The notes beneath the pieces are model-generated. The model did not search any database, was not told the DNA's origin, and was given only the letters and a program-made list of their open reading frames with translations. From Methylobacterium persicinum (lineage in GTDB: Bacteria; Pseudomonadota; Alphaproteobacteria; Rhizobiales; Beijerinckiaceae): a DNA stretch of 64,000 nucleotides. How positions within the stretch are numbered: position 1 is the stretch's first letter; each line of letters starts with the position of its first letter. The stretch spans positions 248,001 to 312,000 of the forward strand of contig NZ_BPQX01000011.1 of NCBI RefSeq assembly GCF_022179525.1. Direction: 5' to 3'. Below, piece by piece: positions 34,847-42,917 of this stretch. A program made the position numbers and the translations under genes.

Positions 34847-35589
34847 GCCGCCACCTTCCCGCGCCCGGCGACGAGGCGGCGGAACGCCTCCTCCAGGCTC
34901 TCGCCGCCCTGGGCGATGGAACCGGCCGTCCCGTGGGCCACGATCCGACCGAGGTGGAGGACCACGGCGTCGTCCTCGGGGCGGATCTCCTCGAAAATGT
35001 GCGTCGCCCAGAGGACCGACAGCCCCTCTTCACGGACCAGGGCCCGGACGATGGCGACGATCCCGGCCCGGGATTCGAGGTCGAGGCCCACCGTCGGCTC
35101 GTCGAGGAGCAACAGGTCCGGGCGGTGGACCAGGGAGCGGGCGATCTCGATGCGCCGGGACTGGCCGCCCGACAGGGTGCGGACCTTGTCGCCCCGCCGG
35201 TCGGCGAGGCCGACCCGGTCGAGCAACTCGCCGATGCGCGCTTTCCCGGCCTTACGGGGAATGCCATGGAGGCTGGCGTGGTAGAGCAGGTTTTGCTCGA
35301 CGGTCAGATCGGTGTCGAGGGTCCGCGCCTGGAACACGACGCCGAGTCGGGCCAGCGCCCGGGACGGCTCCCGGTCGAGGCCGTGGCCGAAGATCGCCAC
35401 CCGGCCACTCTGGTTGTTGTAGAGGCGGGTGATCACCGAGAATAGCGTGGTCTTCCCCGCCCCGTTGGGGCCGAGCAACGCCGTGAATGTGCCGCGCTCG
35501 ACCTTCATCGACACGTCGTCGAGGGCCGCCCGCGTGCCGAAGCGGTGGCCGACATTCGCCACGAGGAGGGCGGGCGCCTCCGCCGTCAT
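34843..35589 (-). CDS. lutE: ABC transporter ATP-binding protein, lanthanide-utilisation type
   Basis: A 248-residue ATPase. Walker A GPNGAGKTT (about 40-48), signature LSGGQ (about 139-143), Walker B LLLLDEP (about 159-165) and the switch His in LWATHIFEE are all intact. It belongs to the ATP-binding family associated with PQQ-dependent alcohol dehydrogenase systems. The ATG at 35589 overlaps the preceding small exported protein's stop; the product should energise LutF. Confidence 0.96.
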   Translation of the reverse strand: MTAEAPALLVANVGHRFGTRAALDDVSMKVERGTFTALLGPNGAGKTTLFSVITRLYNNQSGRVAIFGHGLDREPSRALARLGVVFQARTLDTDLTVEQNLLYHASLHGIPRKAGKARIGELLDRVGLADRRGDKVRTLSGGQSRRIEIARSLVHRPDLLLLDEPTVGLDLESRAGIVAIVRALVREEGLSVLWATHIFEEIRPEDDAVVLHLGRIVAHGTAGSIAQGGESLEEAFRRLVAGRGKVAA

Positions 35590-35831
35590 CGGCCGAGCAC
35601 CTTCCGGGCGTCGGATACGGCCTCGAGGCATTCATCGAACTCGCCCTCGCGCTGCTCGCGCTCGGCGTTCTTGAGGGCCTTCTTGAGCTTCGGCACGGCG
35701 GCCTCGGCGGGCTGGTTGGCCAGCGCGTTGCGGATCATCGTGATGCCTTCCGCGCACGACGACGCGTCGTCCGCCGCCAGGGCGGGGGTGGAGACCAGCA
35801 GGCCGAAGGCCACGAGCACGATCCCTCTCAT
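35586..35831 (-). CDS. lutD: small exported two-cysteine helical protein, LutD-like
   Basis: An 81-residue protein with a signal peptide (MRGIVLVAFGLLVSTPALA) and a mature part of about 60 residues. Cysteines in SSCAEGI and FDECLEAVSDARK probably form a disulphide between two helices. Its start shares one base with the lutC stop and its stop overlaps lutE. The function is unknown. The helical pattern and Cys spacing resemble the exported protein at 30004-30363. Confidence 0.86.
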   Translation of the reverse strand: MRGIVLVAFGLLVSTPALAADDASSCAEGITMIRNALANQPAEAAVPKLKKALKNAEREQREGEFDECLEAVSDARKVLGR

Positions 35832-36274
35832 CACTTCACCGTCAGCGTGCCGGTCATGCCCTTCGCCTCCAGACCGCGGGCTTCCCATTTGTAGGCCCCC
35901 GGCTTGATGGCGACGAACTCGATGGCGATCTCGCCGGGCTCGTCGAACTCGAGGTGATCGGGCGGCCCGCCGCCGTGGATCTCCTTGTGCTCGATGACGA
36001 TCTGGTTGAGCCAGATGTAACGGAAGAACTCCGGCGCGTAGAACTTGTATTCCTGACCGCCCTTGGCGACGATCCGCAGGCGGTACGCCTTGCCGGACTC
36101 AAGTTCGATGTCCTTGTTCTCGACGACGAAGTCGTTGCCCTGGTCGTTGCCGAGGACAAGGTCGGGCAGGTTCTCCCGCTTCTTGGTGAGGTCGAGGGCC
36201 GAAGCCGGGCCCGCCGTCATCACCAGTGCGGCCGTCATTGCGAGCGGGCGCAGGAACTGTCCGAGAAAAGGCAT
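35831..36274 (-). CDS. lutC: exported cupredoxin-like protein LutC-like
   Basis: A 147-residue exported protein. After the signal peptide (cut near residue 26, GPASALD), the mature part has a beta-sandwich-like pattern with many acidic residues. A run EHKEIHGGGPPDHLEFDEPG and the C-terminal KGMTGTLTVK resemble a cupredoxin. The protein contains no cysteine, so a classical type 1 copper site cannot form. The start is the ATG at 36274. It lies in the run lutC-D-E-F-G of overlapping genes and is part of the lanthanide cluster. What it binds is unknown. Confidence 0.87.
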   Translation of the reverse strand: MPFLGQFLRPLAMTAALVMTAGPASALDLTKKRENLPDLVLGNDQGNDFVVENKDIELESGKAYRLRIVAKGGQEYKFYAPEFFRYIWLNQIVIEHKEIHGGGPPDHLEFDEPGEIAIEFVAIKPGAYKWEARGLEAKGMTGTLTVK

Positions 36275-36314
36275 TCGCACTCCGTCTGTCGCGGGCGGCA
36301 AGAGTCCCAGAAAA

Positions 36315-37298
36315 TTAGTTTGGCGAGATCGCCACCCCCCAGGGCAGGAGACCAACGGAGATGCTTTTCACCACCTTCTCGGCCTCGACATCGATCACCG
36401 AGACGTCGTTCGAGGTGCCGTTGGTGGTGAACAACTGCTTCTGGTCGGGCGTGAAGGCGAGCTGCCAGACCCGCTGGCCCACGGGCAGATACTTCTGCAC
36501 TTCGTAGGTCTTGGCATCGATCACCGCGACCCGGTTCGCCGGCCCGAGGGCGACGAAGGCCTTGGTCCCGTCCTTGGTGATGCGGATGCCCACGGGCTGG
36601 ATCGCCTCGTCGTTCACGCTCGGGATCTTGAAGGTGATCTTCTTCACCACCCGGCGCGTGGCGACGTCGATGACGCTCACCGTGCCGCCGACCTCGGCCG
36701 AGACCCAGAGGAACTTGCCGTCGGCGGTGAACTCCGCGAAGCGCGGGCGGGCATCGACCAGCACGTTATCGATCACCTGGAAGGTCTTGGTGTCGATGAA
36801 GTGGGCCATGTTGGTGGTTTCGGAGGTGTTGACCAGGATCGAACCGTCCGGCGACAGGCCCATCCCCTCCGGCTCGACGCCGACCGGCACCTCCGCGAGA
36901 ACCTTGTTCTTCTCGATGTCGATGATCGTGACTTGGCTGTCGTCCTCGTTGGCGACGTAGAGGGGGTTGCCGCTGGCGTTGAGGATGAACTGCTCCGGAT
37001 CGGGCCCGGAGCGGAGCGAGCGCACGACCTTGCCCGTGGCGGTGTCGAGCACGTCGATGCGGTCGTCGTCGCTGGCGCAGACGAACAGTTCCTTGCCGTC
37101 CTTGGAGAGGGTCACGCCGCGGGGCCGGCGTCCGACCTTCCACGTCGCCGTCACGGCCATCGTGGTGGTATCGATGACGCTGACCGAATTGCCCTTCTCA
37201 TTGCTGACGTAGGCCGTGAATGCGGAAGCCGGCACGCCCGTCGCGAGCCATAGCCCGAGGACGACGCCTCCCCACCCTGCCCCATGCTGGCGGCCCAT
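36315..37298 (-). CDS. lutB: YVTN beta-propeller protein, PQQ-dependent catabolism-associated (LutB-like)
   Basis: A 327-residue exported seven-bladed propeller. A signal peptide (MGRQHGAGWGGVVLGLWLATG) precedes it. YVTN-like repeats include AYVSNEKGNSVSVIDT, LFVCASDDDRIDVLDT, LYVANEDDSQVTIIDI and LFTTNGTSNDVSVIDV. The family is the PQQ-dependent catabolism-associated propeller. GGAGGAG directly upstream sets the start. It lies between the substrate-binding protein and the small exported proteins of the cluster. It probably assists in periplasmic metal or PQQ-enzyme chemistry. Confidence 0.94.
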   Translation of the reverse strand: MGRQHGAGWGGVVLGLWLATGVPASAFTAYVSNEKGNSVSVIDTTTMAVTATWKVGRRPRGVTLSKDGKELFVCASDDDRIDVLDTATGKVVRSLRSGPDPEQFILNASGNPLYVANEDDSQVTIIDIEKNKVLAEVPVGVEPEGMGLSPDGSILVNTSETTNMAHFIDTKTFQVIDNVLVDARPRFAEFTADGKFLWVSAEVGGTVSVIDVATRRVVKKITFKIPSVNDEAIQPVGIRITKDGTKAFVALGPANRVAVIDAKTYEVQKYLPVGQRVWQLAFTPDQKQLFTTNGTSNDVSVIDVEAEKVVKSISVGLLPWGVAISPN

Positions 37299-37399
37299 CC
37301 GCTCTCCTCCCTCGGGCGCCCTCCCGGGGCGCTTCTCGAACCGGATTGTAGTGTCTCCGCCGCCGGATGCGAGGCCGGACGGCGCCGCAGGCCGAAGAA

Positions 37400-38638
37400 T
37401 CACGGGAACTTGCAGGTGGTCTCCGGCAGGTCGACCCCCAGCGTGTCGAGGGGCGTGCGCTGGTGCAGGAAGCCCTGCTCCGGCGCCACGGACACCATCG
37501 ACTTCGGCTGTACCACGATGATCGGCTGGCGCATCTGGTGATCCCACGGGCGGAAGCTGAGGGATGTGCCCTTGTAGGCCGGAAGGCCGAAGGACGGGTC
37601 CGTCAGGAACGGCATGATGGTGCCGGGATCGTTGACTTTCTTCGCCGTCACCGCATCACCCACCGTGCGCACCGCGACCCAGGCTTGGTAGTCGAGGGGC
37701 CGCATCAGCCGGCCGGCCATGCGCTTGAACCGGTTCTGGGCCTGGGCGGCGCCCCAGGTCTCGAGGACGGGCGACCACGTGGTCGGGGTGAGGCCCTGGG
37801 TGCCGCCCACCGGGCGGGGATCGACGGTGCGATAGGGGACATAGTCGCCCCAGTCGCCTTCCTCGTCGGCGACCACCGCCATGTCGTAGTCGAGCCCCCG
37901 CGTGAAGACTAACGCCTCCGCCCGTGTAGGCGTGTCGCCCCGGGCCTTGGCAAGGGGCCCGAAGGTCCAGGGCTTGTCGGCGGTGACCTTCAGGGCGAAC
38001 TTGTGCGCCGAGTTGCGCAAGGCGTCGGCATAGGCCTTGTCGGCGTCCGTCGGGCCGACGATCAGGAACACCTTCCGCCAGCGCATCACCGTCAGGTACT
38101 GCGCCAGGGCGTCGGTGAACATCGACCGCGAGGGGATGACGTGGAACACGTTGGCCCGGCAATCCGCCCCGCGGAGCCGGTCGTCCGGCGCCCCGGCGTT
38201 GAACACCACGGCGCCGGAATCCTTCACAGCCTCGGCGACCTTCAGGACCTGATCGGCCGGCAGGGTGAGGACGATGTAGCGGATACCCGCCGCCGCCAAC
38301 TCCTTGGCCGCGGCCACGGGGTCCGCGTCCGGCGACGCCAGCGGCTTCTCGTCGAGGACGAAGCTCTGCTTCATGAAGCGGCCGGTGGTGTTGTCGTCGG
38401 CAATGCCGAGCCGGGCGCCGGCGATCCCTTCGTCCTCGGGGACGGCTTCGGCATCGTAGGAGGCGGGCGCCTCCTGCGGCCGGTAGATCACCCCAATATG
38501 CGTCTCCAGCGGCGCGGGGGCCGGCTGCTGCGCCAGGGCCGGCCCGGCGGATCCCACAAGCAGCGCGAGGGCTGCGAGTACCGGACCGCGTCCAAGGTGA
38601 GATGCAGGATCTTGCATGCGCGCGGCCTGTATCAGCAT
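37400..38638 (-). CDS. lutA: ABC transporter substrate-binding protein, lanthanide/PQQ-dependent alcohol dehydrogenase system
   Basis: A 412-residue exported binding protein of the family described for PQQ-dependent alcohol dehydrogenase ABC systems. A signal peptide (VLAALALLVGSAGPALAQQ) is followed by the type I periplasmic fold (THIGVIYRPQEAPASYDAEA, AAGIRYIVLTLPADQVLKVA, KVFLIVGPTDADKAYADAL). It presumably delivers a lanthanide complex to LutEF. ATGs at 38638 and 38617 are both possible. It is the first gene of the cluster, and 176 nt separate it from the divergent DUF2380 gene, a likely bidirectional promoter. This lutA is unrelated to the lactate gene of the same name at 17948. Confidence 0.93.
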   Translation of the reverse strand: MLIQAARMQDPASHLGRGPVLAALALLVGSAGPALAQQPAPAPLETHIGVIYRPQEAPASYDAEAVPEDEGIAGARLGIADDNTTGRFMKQSFVLDEKPLASPDADPVAAAKELAAAGIRYIVLTLPADQVLKVAEAVKDSGAVVFNAGAPDDRLRGADCRANVFHVIPSRSMFTDALAQYLTVMRWRKVFLIVGPTDADKAYADALRNSAHKFALKVTADKPWTFGPLAKARGDTPTRAEALVFTRGLDYDMAVVADEEGDWGDYVPYRTVDPRPVGGTQGLTPTTWSPVLETWGAAQAQNRFKRMAGRLMRPLDYQAWVAVRTVGDAVTAKKVNDPGTIMPFLTDPSFGLPAYKGTSLSFRPWDHQMRQPIIVVQPKSMVSVAPEQGFLHQRTPLDTLGVDLPETTCKFP

Positions 38639-38814
38639 CGGAGGGGTCCGCTCAAGCCGTCCGGCGAAGAAGCCGGCGCGGAAAAACCCTCCGCGGTAGC
38701 GGGAGTTGGGGCATCTCCCCCGGCTCGTCCATTGCCAAATCGTCCCAGCGAACGAATTGACCGCACACGATCATGAGACGGCCCACGATGGCCGGACGCC
38801 GGAGGAGACGCAGC

Positions 38815-39339
38815 ATGGGACCGACCACACGCTTTCGCGCCCTGGCCGCACTCGTCCTGGTGGCCGCCCTGCCCGGCGCCGCCGCGGCGGCCACCGAGAA
38901 AGCTGCGGTCTTCCCCATCGAACTGCACGACCCCGGAGCGGCCTATGGCAGCCGCACCCGCCCGCTGGATGCGAAGAAGCTCACCCTCGTCACGGACGAG
39001 TTGCGGACTTCGCTCAAGGACCAAGCCGGCCTCGACGTGCTCGACACGGCGCCCGTGGCCAAGGAGGTCGAGCAGCAGGGTCCCCTCTACAAGTGCAACG
39101 GCTGCGCGACGGACATCGCCAAGGGCCTCGGCGCCGACCTCGTGGTGACGGGCTATGCCGAGCGCGGGGCCAACCAGATCTTCAACCTCAATGTCACGAT
39201 CGCCGAGGCGGCGACGGGAAAGTTGATCCGCGGCGGGCAGGTGACGATCCGCGCCGATGACGACAACACCTGGGCGCATGCCATGCGCTGGCTGGTGAAG
39301 AACCGACTCCTGGCCGATCCCCTCCCCGCCAAACCGTAA
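38815..39339 (+). CDS. DUF2380/DUF3280 family exported protein
   Basis: A 174-residue exported protein. A signal peptide (FRALAALVLVAALPGAAAAA) precedes a GTPase-like lipoprotein fold seen in DUF2380/DUF3280 (KAAVFPIELHDPGAAYGSRT, LGADLVVTGYAERGANQIF). A KCNGC motif is present near residue 90. GGAGGAG precedes the ATG at 38815 by ten bases. The gene opens the plus-strand C1-cofactor arm and is divergent from lutA. The family is often seen near methanol or PQQ dehydrogenase genes. Role unknown. Confidence 0.87.
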   Translation: MGPTTRFRALAALVLVAALPGAAAAATEKAAVFPIELHDPGAAYGSRTRPLDAKKLTLVTDELRTSLKDQAGLDVLDTAPVAKEVEQQGPLYKCNGCATDIAKGLGADLVVTGYAERGANQIFNLNVTIAEAATGKLIRGGQVTIRADDDNTWAHAMRWLVKNRLLADPLPAKP

Positions 39340-39447
39340 CCGGCCCCTCCCCTGCTCCCATCGTGATGACGAGGGGGGAGGACGGCCGACGACAAAACGT
39401 GTTTCCCTCGGGCCCGCTCTGGGCTAGCCCAGGCGTGTCGTTCCGGA

Positions 39448-40146
39448 ATGCGTCCCATCGTGTCACCCGTTTCCTCTCCTCGCCTCCTCGTGAGCGTGCG
39501 CGACCCGGCCGAGGCCGAGGCGGCGCTGCTCGCCGGTGCCGACCTGATTGACGCCAAGGATCCCGCACGGGGGGCGCTCGGCGCCCTCGCCCCGGAGGTG
39601 GTCGCCGCGATCATGGCCCGCCTGCCGGGCCAGGGCGTCGAGACGAGTGCCGTGGCCGATTCCCCCGAAAGCCTCGCGGCCCTAGCCCGCAGCGGGGCGC
39701 GCTGGGTGAAGCACGGGGTGATCCGCGCCGAGTGGGGCGATGCGGAACGCCTCGCCCGGATCGCGAAGGCCGTGCCCGGCCGGGTGATCGCCGTGCTGTT
39801 CGCCGAGGACGAGCCGGGCGCCCATTGCGTGCCGGCCCTGCACGCGGCAGGCTTCGCGGGGGCGATGATCGACACCGCGGGCAAGCAGGGCGTTCGCCTG
39901 CCGGATCTCCTGGGGCCGGATGCGCTCGCGGCCTTCGCCGCGTCCTGCCGCGCCCGCTCCATGCTCTGCGGCCTCGCCGGCTCCCTCAGGATCGGCGACA
40001 TCGCCACGCTCTCGGCCGCGGGGCCGGACTATCTCGGCTTCCGGGGTGGCCTCTGCCGGGGCTTCGACCGCACGAACGGGATCGACCCCCTCCGCGTCGC
40101 CGAGGCGGTGCGGGCGCTCCGCCCCCATGCGCAGGACGCGGCGTGA
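39448..40146 (+). CDS. mfnB: (5-formylfuran-3-yl)methyl phosphate synthase (MfnB, DUF556)
   Basis: A 232-residue TIM-barrel enzyme that builds the furan ring of methanofuran/methylofuran from two glyceraldehyde-3-phosphate molecules. The conserved lysines are visible: K37 in LIDAKDPARG and K146 in MIDTAGKQG. The signature YLGFRGGLCRG is near the C-terminus. Length is typical. The stop overlaps the GTG of the next gene by 4 nt. The start has only a weak Shine-Dalgarno sequence, and the region downstream of M1 is the best conserved. Methylobacterium uses a methylofuran cofactor in formyltransferase/hydrolase. Confidence 0.94.
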   Translation: MRPIVSPVSSPRLLVSVRDPAEAEAALLAGADLIDAKDPARGALGALAPEVVAAIMARLPGQGVETSAVADSPESLAALARSGARWVKHGVIRAEWGDAERLARIAKAVPGRVIAVLFAEDEPGAHCVPALHAAGFAGAMIDTAGKQGVRLPDLLGPDALAAFAASCRARSMLCGLAGSLRIGDIATLSAAGPDYLGFRGGLCRGFDRTNGIDPLRVAEAVRALRPHAQDAA

Positions 40147-40718
40147 GGGCTGTCGTCAAGATCGGAGGCAGCCTCCTTGCAGACCCGCCGCGACTGAGCG
40201 CCGTGCTGGCAGAGCTCGCGGACGGGGGGCAAGGACCCTGCGTGGTCGTGCCCGGCGGCGGGCCGGATGCCGACGCCGTGCGGGCCGCTCAGCGGGAGGA
40301 AGGTTTTTCCGATGCGCAGGCCCATCGCCGCGCCCTCGGCGCGATGGGCGCGACGGCGGCCCGGTTCCGGGCCATCGAGCCCTGCCTCGTGACATCCCTC
40401 GCCCCCTGGGACGACACGTCGCCGGAGATGGTCCTCGTCTGGGATCCGGCCCTGCTCTGCGATGGCCACCCCGATATCCCCGAGACCTGGGATGTCACGT
40501 CCGATAGCCTCGCCCTCTGGCTCGCGTCGCGGATCGGCGCACCGGCCTGCACTTTGGTCAAATCCGCCGACGCCCCACGCGGCTGCGACGCGCATACCCT
40601 GTCGCGCATCGGCCTCGTGGATGCCGCCTTCCCAGACTTCGCGCGTTGCTTCAGCGGAGCCATCACGATTTGGGGGCCGGGCGGCCCCGTCCCGATCCGG
40701 CGCAGGGAGGCGGCATGA
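40143..40718 (+). CDS. mfnE: amino acid kinase family protein, MfnE-like
   Basis: A 191-residue amino-acid-kinase fold protein starting VRAVVKIGGSLLADPPRL, with the nucleotide-binding VVVPGGGPDADAVR, the TSDSLALWLASRIGA segment and VKSADAPRG. It likely phosphorylates [5-(aminomethyl)furan-3-yl]methyl phosphate in methylofuran assembly, as MfnE does in methanogens. GTG at 40143 overlaps the mfnB stop and its own stop overlaps the next ATG, so three genes are coupled. The kinase substrate is inferred from position. Confidence 0.86.
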   Translation: MRAVVKIGGSLLADPPRLSAVLAELADGGQGPCVVVPGGGPDADAVRAAQREEGFSDAQAHRRALGAMGATAARFRAIEPCLVTSLAPWDDTSPEMVLVWDPALLCDGHPDIPETWDVTSDSLALWLASRIGAPACTLVKSADAPRGCDAHTLSRIGLVDAAFPDFARCFSGAITIWGPGGPVPIRRREAA

Positions 40719-42286
40719 GCACGCCCGATCATCCCACGACCGGGCCCGTCGCCGGCGACCATCTCGTCTTCGTCACCGGCCGCCTCGCCCGGCCGCGGCT
40801 GGAGAAGATCGCCGCGAGCCTCCCCGATCGTTTCCGCTGGAGCATTGCGGATGCCGGCGTGAAGGTCGCCGCGCTGATGACCGAAGAGATCATCAAGCGC
40901 CGGATCGAGCTTCCCGAGGGCGCGACCCGGATCATCCTGCCGGGCCGCTGCCGGGCAAACCCGGACGCCCTCGCCGCCCATTTCGGCCTGCCCGTCGAGC
41001 GGGGCCCCGACGAGATCGTCGACCTGCCGGCCTGGCTCGGCCTGTCCGGACGCACCCTCGACCTGTCGGGCTACGACGTGCGGATCTTCTCCGAGATCGT
41101 CGATGCCTCGAAGATGACGCCGGAGCAGATCCTGGCCAAGGGGCTCAGCCTCGCCGCCAAGGGCGCCGACGTGATCGACCTCGGGGGCCTGCCGGACACC
41201 CCCTTCCCCCATCTCGAGGCGTCGGTGAGGGCGCTGAAGGGCGCGGGGCTGAAGGTCAGCGTCGATTCCTTTTCCCGCGACGAACTTTCCCGGGGCGCGA
41301 AGGCGGGGGCCGACTTCCTCCTCAGCCTCAACGAGGACACCCTCGACCTCGCCTTCGAGACCGGCGCAGTGCCGGTCCTCGTGCCGACGAGGCCCGACGA
41401 CCTGCCCTCCCTCGACCGGGCGATCACCCGGATGCGGGAGGCCGGGCGGCCATTCCTGGCGGATCCGATCCTGGAGCCGATCCACCACGGCCTCGTGGAT
41501 TCCATCGCCCGCTACCGGGAGACCCGCGCCCGCTGGCCCGACATCGAGATGATGATGGGCACCGGCAACCTCACTGAACTCACGGAGGCCGACAGCCTCG
41601 GCGTCACCGCCCTGCTGATGGGGATGTGTTCGGAGCTGGCAATCCGCAACGTGCTCATCGTCCAGGTCTCGAACCACACCCGCCGCACGGTGGAGGAGCA
41701 CGATGCCGCCCGGCGGGTGATGTACGCCGCGAAGGGCGATGCGGCCCTGCCCAAGGGCTACGGGCGGGCGCTGCTGTCCCTCCACGACAAGCGCCCCTTC
41801 GTGCAGACCCCGGAAGAGCTCGCCCTGGCCGCCGCCGAGGTCCGCGACCCGAACTACCGGATCGCCGTGGCCGAGGACGGGATCCACGTCTACAACCGCG
41901 ACATCCACAGGGTCGGCACCGACGCGATGGCCTTCTTTCCGGATCTCGACGTTCAGAGCGACGGGGCCCATGCCTTCTACCTCGGCGCGGAACTCGCCAA
42001 GGCAGAGACGGCGTGGCGGCTCGGCAAGCGTTACGTGCAGGACGAGCCCCTCGACTGGGGGTCGGCCGCCGACGCGCCGGACGAGGACACCACCGCCTTC
42101 AAGAAGGCCGGCCATACCAAGCATTCCGGTCCCGGCGCGCCGCCACCGGGCACCCGCGACGCCCGCGCGCCCGAGCGGGACGCGGTTGCACCGGAGACGA
42201 TCTCCGCCACGCAGGCCGACCCCGAGCCGCCGCGCTCGCAGCCGCGGCTCGTCTGCGGCCGCGTCGTCCCCGCCGACGAGGCGTGA
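40715..42286 (+). CDS. DUF6513 dihydropteroate-synthase-like protein of C1 cofactor cluster
   Basis: A 523-residue protein. The N-terminal domain of about 120 residues (DHLVFVTGRLARPRLEKIAA) leads to a dihydropteroate-synthase-like TIM barrel. Segments include AKGADVIDLGGLPDTPFPHL, GLKVSVDSFSRDELSRGA, DPILEPIHHGLVDSI and MMGTGNLTELTEADS. The last 60 residues are a Pro/Ala-rich low-complexity tail. In Methylobacterium this type belongs to the tetrahydromethanopterin-linked C1 gene set. It starts at the ATG overlapping the MfnE-like stop (ATGA). The reaction is unknown; a pterin or para-aminobenzoate-type substrate is plausible. Confidence 0.93.
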   Translation: MSTPDHPTTGPVAGDHLVFVTGRLARPRLEKIAASLPDRFRWSIADAGVKVAALMTEEIIKRRIELPEGATRIILPGRCRANPDALAAHFGLPVERGPDEIVDLPAWLGLSGRTLDLSGYDVRIFSEIVDASKMTPEQILAKGLSLAAKGADVIDLGGLPDTPFPHLEASVRALKGAGLKVSVDSFSRDELSRGAKAGADFLLSLNEDTLDLAFETGAVPVLVPTRPDDLPSLDRAITRMREAGRPFLADPILEPIHHGLVDSIARYRETRARWPDIEMMMGTGNLTELTEADSLGVTALLMGMCSELAIRNVLIVQVSNHTRRTVEEHDAARRVMYAAKGDAALPKGYGRALLSLHDKRPFVQTPEELALAAAEVRDPNYRIAVAEDGIHVYNRDIHRVGTDAMAFFPDLDVQSDGAHAFYLGAELAKAETAWRLGKRYVQDEPLDWGSAADAPDEDTTAFKKAGHTKHSGPGAPPPGTRDARAPERDAVAPETISATQADPEPPRSQPRLVCGRVVPADEA

Positions 42287-42290
42287 GGCG

Positions 42291-42899
42291 ATGCCGCTGA
42301 TCCTCGAGACGATCGTCACCACGGTCTCGCCCGGAGGCGCGCTCCACCTCGTGCCCTTCGGCCTGATCCGGGAGGACGGTGTCGCGGAAGCGGAGGCCTA
42401 TGTCCTGGCCCCCTTCCGGCCCTCGCCCACCATCGAGAACCTGACCGCAAGCCCGTTCTTCGCGGCCTCCAGCCCCCGGGACATCCGGGTGATCGCCGGG
42501 GCCGTCACCGGGCGCCGGGACTGGCCGACCGAGCCCTGCGCGGCGATCCCGGGACGCCGGCTGGCGGACAGCTTCGGCCATGCCGAGTTCGAGGTGGTGG
42601 CGGTGGAGGACGATCCTAAGCGCCCCCGATACCGGACCCACATCCGCCATCTGGCTGCGCATGCGCCCTTCATCGGCTACAACCGGGCCCAGGCCGCCGT
42701 CGTGGAAGCGGCGGTGCTGTCGACCCGGCTGCACATGCTGGATCCGGAGAAGATCCTGAGCGAAATGACCTATCTCGCCATCGCGATCGGCAAGACGGCC
42801 GGTCCGCGGGAGCGCGAGGCCTGGGACTGGATCGAGGACAAGGTCGCCGCGGCCCTGGGGCCGGACGCCCGCATCCTCGGCCGGGTGAACCGCGCGTAG
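42291..42899 (+). CDS. DUF447 family protein of C1 cofactor cluster
   Basis: A 202-residue DUF447 protein (MPLILETIVTTVSPGGALHL, IRVIAGAVTGRRDWPTEPC, HAPFIGYNRAQAAVVEAAVL). It starts 5 nt after the DUF6513 stop. The family is found in methanogens and in methylotrophs that have tetrahydromethanopterin, and its fold is flavin-reductase-like. Its activity is not established. Association with mfnB, mfnE and DUF6513 indicates a cofactor-synthesis role. Confidence 0.92.
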   Translation: MPLILETIVTTVSPGGALHLVPFGLIREDGVAEAEAYVLAPFRPSPTIENLTASPFFAASSPRDIRVIAGAVTGRRDWPTEPCAAIPGRRLADSFGHAEFEVVAVEDDPKRPRYRTHIRHLAAHAPFIGYNRAQAAVVEAAVLSTRLHMLDPEKILSEMTYLAIAIGKTAGPREREAWDWIEDKVAAALGPDARILGRVNRA

Positions 42900-42917
42900 C
42901 GGGAGGAGAGAGCGGAT

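Noticed and set aside
33942-35267. 5' extension of the lutG frame to an upstream start
   Set aside because: Arg/Pro/Ser-rich translation that overlaps lutE and lutF; a signal peptide begins exactly at 33941.
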